Counted from the stretch's first letter, positions 29,528 to 47,639 are shown. The stretch: 64,000 nucleotides of DNA from Orientallactaga sibirica (GCA_036365145.1 JAEOAD010000031.1:7164001-7228000); one strand, 5' to 3'. A program made the numbers and translations. Notes: a model not told the origin generated them from the sequence alone.

Positions 29528-29750
29528 ACTGGGCTGGAGAGATGGCTTAGTAGTTAAGGCACTTGCCTGTGAAGTCTAAGGACCCATGTTTGACTCTCCA
29601 GATCTCATGTAAGCTAGACACACAAAGGTGAGGCAAGTGCCAGGTTACACCTGCCCATTAGGTGGCGCAAGCATCTTGAGTTTGATTTCTTAGGCTGAGG
29701 CCCTGTGTGACAATTCTATCTCTCTTTCTAAAAAAACAAACAAACAAACT
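29528..29750 (+). repeat. DIP-type SINE, long subgroup, with a CTCF-like site
   Basis: Head GGGCTGGAGAGATGGCTTAG. Between the tRNA-like part and the TTGAGTTTG segment it carries about 30-35 more bases than ordinary copies. CCATTAGGTGGCGC (29655-29668) matches 13 of 14 CTCF core positions. Confidence 0.8.
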
Positions 29751-30154
29751 AGGGAACTAGTGAGTCCAGGCTGGAGGTTGTGAGTGTTTTGCCAGGCTCT
29801 CTGAGACTGGGAAAACCTCAGTGAGGGCTCTGCAGAACTGGAGCCCCAGCTTGCTGTTGCAGTCTGTTCTGCCTTAGTGCTTGTTTCTGACCTGTGCGGT
29901 ACCTCTTCTGTGATTGCAAGAATGATGGGGTAAGATGGGTTTAATATGGAGTCTCATTGGCTCAGCAGTGAGTTTTTTTTTTTTTTGGAGATGTCTGACC
30001 ATTAAGGAACAATTCAGAGTGTGAATTTTTACAATAAATGCTAACTCTTGCCAGTCATTTTCTAATGTTCAGGAAACAAAATAAATTGGGGTGCTTCAGC
30101 GTCCCTGCCAACCCAAATTTCTAAACCAACTCTTATCATCTCAAGGACACAATG

Positions 30155-30385
30155 AGGGCTGAGGGTATGGCTCAGCAGTTCAGGCACTTGCCTGCAAAGC
30201 CTAAGGACCCAGGTTCAATTCCCCAGTACCCATGTAAAGCCAGATGCACAAGGTGGTGTATGCGTCTGGAGTTTGTTTGCAGTGGCTGGAGACCTGGTGT
30301 GCCCTTTCTCTCTACCTGTCTCTTCCTCTCTCTATCTGTCTCTTACTCTCTCTCAAATAAATAAAGAAAATATTAAAAATAAAAA
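30155..30385 (+). repeat. DIP-type SINE
   Basis: GGCTGAGGGTATGGCTCAGC to CTCTCAAATAAATAAAG; sense. Confidence 0.9.
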
Positions 30386-30507
30386 TAGGAGTCAGATTAA
30401 GAAGTTACAAATACATCCCTGAGTTTAAAAACTAAGTAAATAAAAGAACAAAAACAACTTGATCAAAGAAGATGCCAATTTCTACCACTGACCTTTCCCC
30501 CCCCCTC

Positions 30508-30645
30508 CTAGGTAGGTTTCACTCTAGCCCGAGCTAACCTGGAATTCACTATGTAGTCTCAGGGTGGCCTCGAACTCATGGTGATCCTCCTATTTCTGCC
30601 TCCCAAGTGCTGGGATTAAAGGCATGCGCCACCACGCCCGGCCCA
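30508..30645 (-). repeat. B1 SINE
   Basis: GGTAGGTTTCACTCTAGCCC to GCGCCACCACGCCCGGCCC. Confidence 0.85.
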
Positions 30646-30769
30646 TCTACCACTGACTTTTAATTTTGGTAAGCTTGTTCCTATGGGTATAAATGCACCA
30701 TCTTGGAGGAAGACCTCGCCCTGGAGATCAAAGACCTACCCTTTGGTTTTTAAATTTTTTTATTTTTTT

Positions 30770-31370
30770 TATTTTTTGGTTTCTTGAGACAGTCTAATTC
30801 CCAGGATGGCCCCAAATTATCTATGTACTATATGGATAAGCTGGGAGGCTGGCCTTGAACTCCTGATCCTCCTGCCCTCCATCTCTCAAGTGCTAGAATT
30901 ATAGGCATATGCTGAAAGCTTGGTCCTTTGTGTGTGCATGCACATGCATTTGTGTGCACATGTGTGTCTGTATGTGGAGGCCAGAGATCAACGGGGGGGG
31001 GTCTTCTTCAGCTGCTGTCCCCCATATTCTTTGAGACAGGGTCTCTTGCTGAAGTTAGAGCTCATCAATTCGGCTAGCCAGTAAGCCCCAGGAATTCTCC
31101 TGATTCACTCCCCGGCACTGGGATTACAGGTGTGTGTCACCAAATCCAGCATTTTACATAGGTTCTGGGGAATTGAACTCAGGTCCTTGTGCTTACATGG
31201 CGAGCACTTGATCTACTGAGCCATCTCTATAGCTTGCTTTGTCCTTTAAAGATAGGATGTCTCTATGTGGCCCATGCTGACCCTAACTCACCATCCTCCT
31301 GCCTCTGTGTTCTCAGTGCTGGGATTATGGGACTGTTGCAGTGTGGAGCGTGCCATCATGCTGGGCTTGC
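30770..31370 (-). repeat. Old B1 remnants flanking a B4-like rodent repeat
   Basis: B1 remnant at 30785-30915; a TG-rich unit with GGAGGCCAGAGATCAACG and CTACTGAGCCATCTC at 30940-31235; a second B1 remnant at 31245-31370. Confidence 0.55.
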
Positions 31371-31754
31371 AGGTGGTTTTTATTAGGGTTGTTCTTGTTT
31401 CTGTTAGCACTGTGATGACAAAGTTGCATATATTTTGAGTAGTCTGCTCTGTTTTTTCCCTAACCTTGTAAATTTTAATGCATAATTTTGCAAAAATGCA
31501 CATTCTTTTTTTAGGGATACAAAGGGCACTTTGTGAACGGCCTGTATTTATTCATCGTCAGGCTGCACTTTTCAGTACCCACTGAAACCAGCTGAACTGC
31601 TCTAAGAGGTTAGAAGCCCTTCTACTTGGGGACGTCTCTAGGTATCCAAGGACAAGGTGGCCTTGGGCCACCCAGCTCTACTCCTCCAAGCCTCTGAGGT
31701 CTCACTCTGCTTTCTTCTATCCCAAAGTGAAGCTTCAGGGAAAGGAAACTGATT

Positions 31755-31903
31755 TTTTTTTGGTTTTGCGAGGTAGGGTCTCACTCTAGTTCAGGCTGAA
31801 CTGGAGTTCACTGTGTAATCTCAGGGTGGCCTCGAATTCACGGCGATCCTCCTATCTCTGCCTCCCCAGTGTTGGGATTAAAGGCATGCGCCACTACGCC
31901 CGG
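31755..31903 (-). repeat. B1 SINE
   Basis: GCGAGGTAGGGTCTCACTC to GCGCCACTACGCCCGGC. Confidence 0.85.
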
Positions 31904-31904
31904 C

Positions 31905-32105
31905 TTTTTAAAAAAATTATTTATTTGAGAGACAGGCAGATAGAAAGGGAGAGAATGAGCACACCAGGACCTCTAGCCACTGCAAACAAACTGCAGATGC
32001 ATGTGCCACCTTATGCATCTGGCTTACGTGGGTCCTGGAGGATCAAACTTGAGTCCTTAGGCTTCACAGTCAAGTGCCTTAACTGCTAAGCCATCTCTCT
32101 AGTCC
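31905..32105 (-). repeat. DIP-type SINE
   Basis: Follows the B1 directly; ends CTGCTAAGCCATCTCTCTAG. Confidence 0.85.
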
Positions 32106-32121
32106 CAAACTGACTTTTACA

Positions 32122-32337
32122 TAAAAAAATTATTTATTTTCAAAGAGAGAGGGGGAGGGAGAGAGAGGAGAGAGAGAATGAGTGTGCCAGGACCTCTTGC
32201 CACTGCAGCTCTGCAGACCAACTCCAGATGTGTGTGCCACTCTTTGTGCATCTGGATTTACGTGAGTAGTCAGGAATTGAACCCGAGCAGTCAGACTTTG
32301 CAAGCAAGTGCCTTAACAGACAGCCATCTTTCCAGGC
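32122..32337 (-). repeat. DIP-type SINE
   Basis: GAGAGGGGGAGGG tail region, then the body to CAGCCATCTTTCCAGG. Confidence 0.85.
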
Positions 32338-32564
32338 CCAGAAAGTGACTTTCAGGAGGCTCTGTTCTGCAACAGGCATGGGCCTTTGTGTTCTCCATAG
32401 CTGTCTCTCTGCTTTTAGACTTTGGAGCTGGAGTGGCTTCAAGTCCTGGCTCTACCACTTCCTAGCCGGATGACCTTACGCAGGTTCCTTAATCTCTGTG
32501 TTTTGGTTTTCCCATCTGTAAAATGGGGGCAGGGTATGAATAGCTGCCAGCTTGAAGGTTATGT

Positions 32565-32960
32565 TGAGGATTCGGTGAGATGGCAAGGCCTCATGAATGT
32601 CCGCTGTTCATGCTCTTGTGATGGTTCTAGGAACTGGTTCTGTGCCGACTGGATACCTGGAAAGAAACAGCTGAAGGGAGAAAGGAGTTATTTTGGCTTA
32701 TGGTTGGAGAGGGTTCAGCCCATCATGGTGGGAAAGGCATGGTGGCAGCAGCACCCAGGGCAGCATGGTGACACAGCTGGCCATCACCCCAGTGAGCTAT
32801 TATATGGTCCACTGCTGCTTTTCCCAGTGACCTACCTCCTCCAGCTAGACTCTGTCTCCAAAACGTTCCACATCCTCCCAAAACAGCACCACCAGAAAGA
32901 CACCAGGTCTTCGTATATAGGGACTCTTAGGGGACATTTCACACTCAAACCCTAACATGA
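32565..32960 (+). repeat. Unassigned interspersed repeat candidate
   Basis: About 400 bp with GGCTTATGGTTGGAGAGGG and CCCATCATGGTGGGAAAGGC, wording I associate with a widespread rodent repeat. It contains an open stretch but no splice sites or domain. The family is not certain. Confidence 0.35.
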
Positions 32961-33114
32961 TACAGTGAGGGCATTAGGCACAGCAAATGCCTAAACACTG
33001 CAGTGGTTTGGCCTTGGGAGTAACATGAGGTCCTAAGTCAGAAAAGTGTTTCACAAACATGAAGGCCTGACTTCAATTCCCAGAACCCACATTAAAAAAA
33101 AAAAAATGACTGGA

Positions 33115-33258
33115 AGCCGGGCGTGGTGGCGCACGCCTTTAATCTCAGCACTTGGGAGGCAGAGGTAGGAGGATTGCCGAGAGTTCGAGGCCACCCTGAG
33201 ACTATAGAGTGAATTCCAGGTCAGCCTGAGCTACTGTGAGACCCTACTTTGGAAAACA
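33115..33258 (+). repeat. B1 SINE
   Basis: GCCGGGCGTGGTGGCGCACG to GTGAGACCCTACTTTGG; well preserved, so probably young. Confidence 0.9.
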
Positions 33259-33274
33259 AACAACAACAACAAAA

Positions 33275-33420
33275 AGTCTGGGCATGATGATGCACACTTG
33301 TAATCCCAGTATGGGGGAGGTAGCGATGGATAGATCTTTGGGGCTTGGGCTTGCTGGCCAGCCAGTCTAGCCTACTTGGTAAATTCCAGGCTAAAGTGAA
33401 CCCATGTGTCAAAAAAGGTA
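33275..33420 (+). repeat. Old B1-like SINE
   Basis: GGGCATGATGATGCACACTT to ACCCATGTGTCAAAAAAGG. Confidence 0.6.
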
Positions 33421-33507
33421 GGTGGTATTCCTGAGGAACACCTGAGATTGTCATCTACCCTCTGCATGGACACATGTGCACCTGCACACACAAGAACACA
33501 CATACAG

Positions 33508-33735
33508 GGCTGGACAGATGGCTTAGTGGTTAAGGTGCTTGCCCGTGAAGCCTAAGGACTCATGTTCGACTCTCCAGGTTCCACATAATCCAGATGCACA
33601 GTGATGCAAGTGCACAAGGTCACACATGTGCACAAGGGAGTGCATTTTTCTGGAGTTTGATTGCAGTGGTTGGAGGCCCTGGTGCACCAATTCTCTCTTA
33701 CACATTCTCTCATTCTTGCATTTAAAAAAAGCAGC
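33508..33735 (+). repeat. DIP-type SINE, long subgroup
   Basis: GGGCTGGACAGATGGCTTAG head, with an extra internal segment carrying repeated TGCACAAGG units (33590-33655). Confidence 0.85.
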
Positions 33736-33764
33736 ACTTAAAAAAACATCAAGAAAAGGGGACT

Positions 33765-33907
33765 TTCTGGGTGTGGTGGTACACAACTTTAATTCCAGCA
33801 TTTGGGGGGCAGAGGTAGGAGGGTTGTCATGAGTTCGAGGCCACCCTGAGAATACAGAGTGAATTCCAGATCAGCCTGGGCTAGAGTGAGACCTTACCTC
33901 GAAAAAC

Positions 33908-33942
<35 letters not shown>
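33765..33942 (+). repeat. B1 SINE with 33-A tail
   Basis: GGGTGTGGTGGTACACAACT to GACCTTACCTCGAAAAACC, then a near-pure A run (33909-33941). Confidence 0.9.
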
Positions 33943-33945
<3 letters not shown>

Positions 33946-34170
33946 TTAAGGCACTTGCCTGCGAAGCCTAAGAACTCATGTTCAAATCTCCAGGTCCCAT
34001 GTAGCCAGATGCACAGTAACACAAGTGTGCAATGTTACATATGCACACAAGGGGGTGCATACATCTAGAGTTTTTTCACAGTGGTTGAAGGCCCTGGCGT
34101 GCTCATTCTCTCTCTCTCTCTGCCTGCCTCTTTCACTCTCTCAAAATAAATAATTTTAAAAGTGGTGAGC
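33943..34170 (+). repeat. DIP-type SINE, long subgroup, head-truncated
   Basis: Starts within the tRNA-like head (TTAAGGCACTTGCCTGCG) and carries the same extra internal segment as 29528 and 33508. Confidence 0.8.
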
Positions 34171-34282
34171 ACTTAAAAAAAAAACATTTAAAAAAGGCAG
34201 TCTGTTGGACTTGCCTCAAAAAAAAAAAAAAAAAAAGAACACACATACAAACACCTTTGTATACACACACATGCATTTTAAA

Positions 34283-34418
34283 ACAGCCAGGCAGAGTGCC
34301 ATGTGCTTGTAATCCCAGTGCTCAGGAGGTGGAGAGAGGCAGACAGATCCATTGGGCTCACTCACCATCCAGTCTAGCAAGTTCCAGAACAATGAGTGAC
34401 CCCGTCTCAAAAAAAGGA
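34283..34418 (+). repeat. Old B1 SINE
   Basis: CCAGGCAGAGTGCCATGTGC to GACCCCGTCTCAAAAAAAGG. Confidence 0.65.
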
Positions 34419-35209
34419 GGACAGAAAAGGAGTGACACACAGGTTGTCCTACACACACACACACACATGCGCATACACAAACGTGGTGGTGTCAGTTCAA
34501 CAGACTGGTTCACAAACCATTGCAGGTGAAGAGGTCTAGGCTGGAGGACAGCTGTGGTTCCTATCTCTGAATCTGCATCTAGCTGCTGTGGTTGCCAGAA
34601 AGTTGGAGAAAGAACACCATGGAACTGTTCTCCAGTAGATTTAACTGCAAGCCTGGACAGGACCCTCAACTGTTCTGGAAACAAGAATGCTCTCTTTAGA
34701 GTCCAGTCCCTCTCACTGCAGTGCATTGCTTTGTTTTTTCCATCCTCCTCCTCTTTCTCTGGCTTCCTTTCTAAGGTCTCTGCCTCTTCTGGTCTCATAC
34801 ACAGGCATTCTTAAGACCACATGTTTGCAATCAGTAGGGTGGCAATTGTATGTCCTCCTTTGTTCATTGTAAATGACACCCTGAGCATCCTTCCACGTTG
34901 CTCCACAATAATCATACAGTTCCACTGGCAAAGGCCTGTGGGCACTCTGGTCTGCGTCCGTCCCATGGCCTGCCTTCCCTGTGCCCCCCAGACTATATTT
35001 CTAAGGTGTGTGCCTGATCCTGGGGCTATTCTGCTTATAGCCGTCATTGGCATCCAAGGCAAGACTTTTGGGATGGAAGGCAGGCATCCAAGGTGACACA
35101 CACAGGCATCCAGATACAGTCCTGCTGACCTTCCTACCTCCTCCTCCCATGTTAGTCAGGGTCTTAGCAGGAGGTATAATTCATTCCAGATGGTTCCAAT
35201 AAAGAATTT

Positions 35210-35365
35210 TTTTTTGTTGTTGTTGTTTGAGGCAGGGTCTCCCTCTAGCTCAGGGTGACCTGGAATTCACTATGTATTCTCAGGGTGGCCTCACACTCAC
35301 AGCGATCCTCCTACCTCTGCCTTCCCAGTTCTGGGATTAAAGGCGTGTGCCACCACGCCCGGCAT
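35210..35365 (-). repeat. B1 SINE
   Basis: GAGGCAGGGTCTCCCTCTAG to GTGCCACCACGCCCGGC. Confidence 0.85.
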
Positions 35366-35376
35366 AAAGAAAAAAA

Positions 35377-35612
35377 ATTTTAAATATTTTATTTATTTAT
35401 TTGAGAGAGAGAGAGAGAGAGAGAGGGAGAACGAGAGAGGGAGAGAGAGAGAAGGAGAGAATGGGCACACCAGGGCCTTTAGCCACTGCAAATGAACTCC
35501 AGACACATGTGCCCCCTTGTGCATTTGGTTTACGTGGGTCCTGGAGAGTTGAACCAAGATCCTTTGACTTTGCAGGCAAATGCTTTAACCACTAAGCCAT
35601 CTCTCCAGCCTT
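35377..35612 (-). repeat. DIP-type SINE
   Basis: TTTA/GA tail, body, ending CTAAGCCATCTCTCCAGCC. Confidence 0.9.
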
Positions 35613-35639
35613 TTTATTTTTATTTTTATTTTATTTTAT

Positions 35640-35792
35640 TTTTTTTTGATTTTTTGAGGTAGGGTCTTGCTCTAGCTCTGGCTGATCTGGAATTCACTCT
35701 GTATTCTCAGGATGGCCTCGAACTCTTGGCAATCCTCCTAGCTCTGCCTCCCAAGTACTGGGATTAAAGACCTGTGTCACCACGCCCAGCTA
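35640..35792 (-). repeat. B1 SINE
   Basis: GAGGTAGGGTCTTGCTCTAG to GTGTCACCACGCCCAGC. Confidence 0.85.
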
Positions 35793-36222
35793 AAGACATT
35801 TTAATTAAAGGATGACTTTCAGAGTGTGGCCTAGAGATCAAATGGAGAAGCTGGACTATTCTGCAATACACAAGAGTAGAAAGGAGGCACTGGAGCTGGG
35901 GAGGGGCAGGAAGTAAATATTGTCTTTTCTCTGGTTGACCTCCTATGAGCACCTCCTGGTTGGTGAATCCAGCTGGAAGGCAAAGGACTGGGGTCCAAGA
36001 CAAGTGGCCCACAGGGATGGCTGCTGGGCCGAGAAAGGCAGGCAGATAGTAGGTCTGGGTGTGCATGGGGAAAAGTGGCCAACATTCAGCATGTTCTCAT
36101 CCTCCATACCTATCTTTGGCCTCCAACCTTTGCAGGGACGCTGCCTTGCTGGGAAGACCTATCTATGACTGTCTGCTCATGGCCATCTGCCTCTCTGGAT
36201 GAAGCTCCTCCAAGGGGTGGCC

Positions 36223-36254
36223 CAGTCTTTTAGTCATCAGTCTTTTAGTCATCA
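36223..36254 (+). repeat. Perfect 16-bp tandem duplication
   Basis: The unit CAGTCTTTTAGTCATC occurs twice in direct succession in unique DNA. Confidence 0.85.
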
Positions 36255-36584
36255 GGGTCAGCTGAAAGCTCTGTAAATGGCAGATCAAAGCAGGCCTTGG
36301 CAAAATGGGTCAGCATGATATTTAAAACGGATACATTAGACTGAGAAAGAGAGAGGGGGGGACAAATATTAGTGGTCATCTGGCTTTACGTTTTTGGTAC
36401 TGGCGGGTTGCCTTTGCGAGCAAGTGCCTTAACCATTGAGCAATCTTTCCAAGCCCATGATATTGTGATACAATATTTAAAATATTAAATCAACAACCCA
36501 TGGACTAGTTGCCCATTTTAAGTGTCTACCCAAATGGGAATAGCTCCCCTAAAATGCTCTAGCGTAGTGTTTTCAAATGCATTT

Positions 36585-36870
36585 TGCACACATCTATAAT
36601 TCCAGCACTCAGGAGGTGAAGTCCAGAGGATCAGAAGTTCAAGGTCATCCTTGGCTGCATTATGATTTTGAGACCAATCTGGGCTACATGAGATGCCATC
36701 TCAAAAATAAATGCTTTTTGCTGGGTGTGGTGGTGTATCCTTTAATCATAGCACTGGGGAGGCAGAGATAGGAGGATTGCTGTGAGTTCAAGGCTAGCCT
36801 GAGACTACATGGTAAATTCCAAGCCAGCTTAGGCTACAGTGAGACCCTACCTCGAACACACACACACAAG
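36585..36870 (+). repeat. Old B1 followed by a younger B1
   Basis: 36585-36710 is degenerate; 36718-36855 is close to the jerboa-type B1 (GCTGGGTGTGGTGGTGTATC to GACCCTACCTCGAACAC), followed by a CA run. Confidence 0.75.
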
Positions 36871-36874
36871 ATTT

Positions 36875-37078
36875 TAAAAAATATTTTATTTATTTATTTG
36901 CATGGAGAGAGAGAGAGAGAGAGAGAGAATTGGCATCCAGGGCCTCTAGCTGCTACAAACCCAGATGCATGAGCCACCCTGTACCTCTGGCTTTACATGG
37001 ATGCTAGGGAATTGAACCTGTGTCATCAGGCTTTGTAGGCAAGTGCCTTAACTAATTGCTGATCCATTCTCCAGCCCT
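36875..37078 (-). repeat. DIP-type SINE
   Basis: TTTA tail, GAGAGA, body, ending TCCATTCTCCAGCCC. Confidence 0.8.
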
Positions 37079-37079
37079 C

Positions 37080-37450
37080 CCCCAACATAATGGAGGAGTG
37101 TCCAGCACTGAAACATCTCTGTCACACCCTCCAAGGCTCAGGGTCCATTGCGGAAGAGGGGGCTGATAGATGTAAGAGCCAAAGGAAGGGTACGACTCCT
37201 TTCAGTGCAACTGTCCAGACAGAAATTGGCCTCGACATCCATGACCTTACAGTGCCTAACAATACCTTCACAAGACCCTCATAATAGAAGAAAAAGATTA
37301 TGACATCAAATTAAAAGAAATGGAGATAGGGAGGGGATATGATGGAGAATGGAGCTCTGAAGGGGAATGGGGGGAGGGGAGGGAAATATCATGGTTCTTT
37401 TGTATGTAAGTATAGAAGTTGTCAATAAAAAAACCCAAAAATAAAAAAAA
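37080..37450 (+). mobile_element. 5'-truncated retrotransposon 3' end (probable L1 3' UTR)
   Basis: No coding capacity. It ends in an A-rich tail after GAAGTTGTCAATAAAAAA. The block GGGAGGGGATATGATGGAGA and the same ending recur at 49665-49800, so this is a dispersed element. G-rich purine sequence before an AATAAA-type signal is typical of L1 3' UTRs. Confidence 0.6.
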
Positions 37451-37459
37451 TTAAAAAAA

Positions 37460-37675
37460 TTATATTTTATTTATTTATTTGAGAGAAAGAGGCAGAGCAA
37501 GAGAGAGGGAGGGAGAGAACGGGCACTCCAGGGCCTCCAGCCACTGCAAACAAACTCCAGATGCATGCGCCCCCTTGTGCATCTGGCTTACGTGGGTCCT
37601 GGAGAGTTGAACTGGGATCCTTTGGCTTTGCAGGCAAGTGCCTTAACAGTTAAGCCATTTCTCCAGCCAAATTTT
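37460..37675 (-). repeat. DIP-type SINE
   Basis: Full antisense copy, ending TTAAGCCATTTCTCCAGCC. Confidence 0.9.
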
Positions 37676-37679
37676 TTTT

Positions 37680-37960
37680 AATTTAAAAAATATTTTATTT
37701 ATTTATTTATTTGAGAGAGAGAGAGAGAGCTTTTTAAAAAATATTTTATTTGGGCTAGAGAGATGGCCTAGCAGTTAAGGTGCTTGCCTGCAAAACCAAA
37801 GAACCCAGATTTAATTCACCAGGACCCATGTAGGCCAGAAGCACAAGGTGGTGCATGCATCTGGAGTTTGTTTGCAGTGGCTAAAGGCCCTGGGGTACCC
37901 TCTCTCTCTCTCTCTCCCTCACTCTCTCTGCCTCTTTCAAATAAATAAATAAATAAATAT
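37680..37960 (+). repeat. DIP tail fragment (antisense, to 37740) and a sense DIP SINE
   Basis: The first 60 bases are only a reversed tail; the sense copy begins GGGCTAGAGAGATGGCCTAG at 37749 and ends in AAATA repeats. Confidence 0.85.
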
Positions 37961-37961
37961 A

Positions 37962-38153
37962 TTAAATTTTTATTTATTTATTTGCAAGCAGAGAGAGAAT
38001 GAGTGTGCCAGGGTCTCCAACAGCTGCACATGGACTCCAGATGCATGTGTCCCCTTTATGCATCTGGCTTTACGTGGGTACTGGGGAGTTGAACTCAATT
38101 TGTTGGGTTTTGCAGGTAAGCGCCTTAACCACTGAGCCATCTCTCCAGCCCCC
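37962..38153 (-). repeat. DIP-type SINE
   Basis: An antisense copy back to back with the previous sense copy, forming an inverted pair of SINEs. Confidence 0.85.
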
Positions 38154-38332
38154 AAAATGCTCTTTGATCTTGACCTAGAGTTAAAAGTAAACTCCACTTT
38201 GTCACTTCCCCCAACATTTCTAGACTAAAACAAGTTTCTCAATGGAGGGCTTATTTTCACTATATATGTAATGCCCCTTGAAATTGTGTGCTCTACCCTT
38301 GTCTGGTTTCATTTTAAAAAATGCTGCTCACA

Positions 38333-38645
38333 GGGACTGGGGAGATGGTTCACTGGATAAAGTACTTTCTGCTCCAGCTGAAGTACCTGGGCTGAATCCT
38401 CAGACACCATGTAAAAAACAAAACAAAACAAAACAAAAAAAAACCCTGGGACTGGAGTGATGGCTTAGTGGTTTGCTTGCCTGCAAAGCCCAAGGACCCA
38501 GGTTCCATTCCCCAGGATCCATGTAAGCCAAATGCACAAGGTGGTACACGCATCTAGAGTTCATTTGCAAAGGCTGGAGGCCCTGGCATGTCCATTCTCT
38601 TTCTGTTTCTCTCTTTCTCTCTCTCTTACAAAAAAAAAAAAAAAG
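38333..38645 (+). repeat. ID-like remnant and a DIP-type SINE
   Basis: GGGACTGGGGAGATGGTTCAC (38334-38410) with a CAAAA tail, then a sense DIP copy starting near 38447 (GGGACTGGAGTGATGGC). Confidence 0.7.
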
Positions 38646-39190
38646 CTGAAGTCATGGTGAACTTCTGTTCTCCCAGCATGCTGACACTGAAGGGAGAATT
38701 TTCCAGAAGCTCATGGCAAGCACAGCAAAAGACAGCAGAACAAGAAACCCTCCCTCACATGAGGTGGGCTCCCAAAAGTTGTCCTCTGACCTCCACACAT
38801 GCACCACACTGTGGCATTCACACACCCGCACTCACACATGAAAAACACACACACAAACAACAATTAAAAAAAAATTACACTGTTGCTCACAGCCTTCCAA
38901 ATTCCAACTTCTTGGAGTTTGCGTCTGTGCTTATTGTCCACCTTGCCAGTGGGACACAGCCTCCCCAAAGCAAGCACCTTGCTGCCCGCTCAGCTTTGAG
39001 AATAGCCCTGGCCTGTTGAAGACGCTCTGTGATGCGCTATTGAGTGAGGGTGGGAGTCAGTGCTGAACAGTGGGGGCCCAGGGCCCCTGTGATGGGGCTT
39101 CTGTAATTTTTGCATTTTCTTCCTTACCCTAGTCACCCCCAAACCCAGCTTTATCCAGGACGCCCTGGCACTGCCTCTGTGCCTGCTGGT

Positions 39191-46495
<7,305 letters not shown>

Positions 46496-47065
46496 ACCGC
46501 TGGCTAGCCCCGAACCCTCCCAGATTCCTGCCTTCCCTGGCTTGGTATTTATTAGGTGTGTCATTTCCCCTTTGTGGGTTGGGGCAATGTTAGTATTGTT
46601 TTTATACTTCTCAACTTAAACGTTTTTAAGGTTTTATTGTTGTTTTTGTAAATCTAATAGATACGATTCCCAATTCCCATTGTCACTCCGGGGGCTCTGC
46701 CTCGGGGACATTTGAAATCTGTTTTAGAGGGCTCTACTATTTCCTGAGCCCAGCTGAGCCCTCTGGTGCTGGCACAGGCTGTGGCCATCCCAGGTCCACA
46801 GAGGTCAGGGCTCAGTGGCTGAAGCCAGCTTTCCCTTGTCTCAGCCTATGGGAGGCAGCAGGCTTGTGGGGAGCTCTTTTTAGTTCTAGAGAGAGAGGGT
46901 CGCTCCAGAGCTTGTGGGTAAGATCTGAGCAAGGGGAGAACTTTCCTGCCATTTTCCCCTTCCTCTTTGCTCCAAAGAGTCTGGGTTTCCTTCACGTGTC
47001 CTTGCTTTGGAGAGGCTCTCTGGGTGTGTGCACCTTCTGTGGACAATAAATGACCCTTTCCTTCC
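46496..47065 (+). other. HAPLN3: HAPLN3 3' UTR with poly(A) signal
   Basis: About 0.57 kb of unique sequence with AATAAA at 47045-47050, giving a predicted 3' end near 47065. No repeat lies inside it. Confidence 0.7.
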
Positions 47066-47639
47066 TCCCCAGCCTGCCTCTGTTTCTGGTTCTCTGTTTC
47101 CTTTAGTCTCAGGGTCCAGCTCCCAGTCCTGGCTGCATGTGTGGGGTCACATCTTGTCCCTGGCTTCATCTGTGCTGCCCATGCAGGCTGGCTTGGTTCT
47201 GGCCTTGCCTGTCCTATGGCACACTCTGACTCAATTGCTGGCCCAGGTGCTGGGGGTCCAATTTGCATTCTACCATCCCCTTCCCCACTCCGTGGTTTGT
47301 GAGGCTCAATAGAAGAGTGGGAGGTATCTCTCATGAGGCAGGGCGGGGGGATACATCCTCCAGAGAGTTTCAGAGGCCTGAGATGGGGGGGGGTGGCAAC
47401 CTTATTTGCACCTCACCCCAATGTTGCTTCAGGAGACTTGTCATATCATTCAGGTGTTCCCTGGTGCTTACTAATCAGTTGTTCCGTTTTTAACGAGCCC
47501 AGTTCATCTCAAAGTGTGGCCAGTAGACCCAGCCTGAGAATTTATTAGAAATGCATGTTCCTGGGTTGAACTAGAAAGCCAGAGTGGGTACAGCACTGTG
47601 TTTATCACAAATCCTCCAGGAGATTCTGTCTCTCTCTCT

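Larger units (their letters stand above)
23411..39132 (+). other. MFGE8-HAPLN3 intergenic DNA plus HAPLN3 5' region
   Basis: Nearly 16 kb with no coding exon that I recognise. The left third (24.2-26.8 kb) is mostly unique and GC-rich; from 26.9 kb on it is dense in SINEs. The HAPLN3 promoter and noncoding first exon must lie in this stretch, because the first HAPLN3 exon I can see opens at a splice acceptor (39131-39132). Confidence 0.6.

Noticed and set aside
32422..32955. 177-codon open frame
   Set aside because: Lies in repeat-like DNA upstream of HAPLN3. The translation has no known domain and no supporting splice sites.
35401..35460. GA-rich runs that might be GAGA-type regulatory sites or a CRISPR-like repeat
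   Set aside because: They are the reversed CT-rich tails of DIP SINEs, not regularly spaced repeats with unique spacers. CRISPR is not expected in a mammalian genome.
46846..47334. 162-codon minus-strand open frame over the HAPLN3 3' end
   Set aside because: It overlaps the 3' UTR and poly(A) signal in antisense. No domain, and the composition fits chance.
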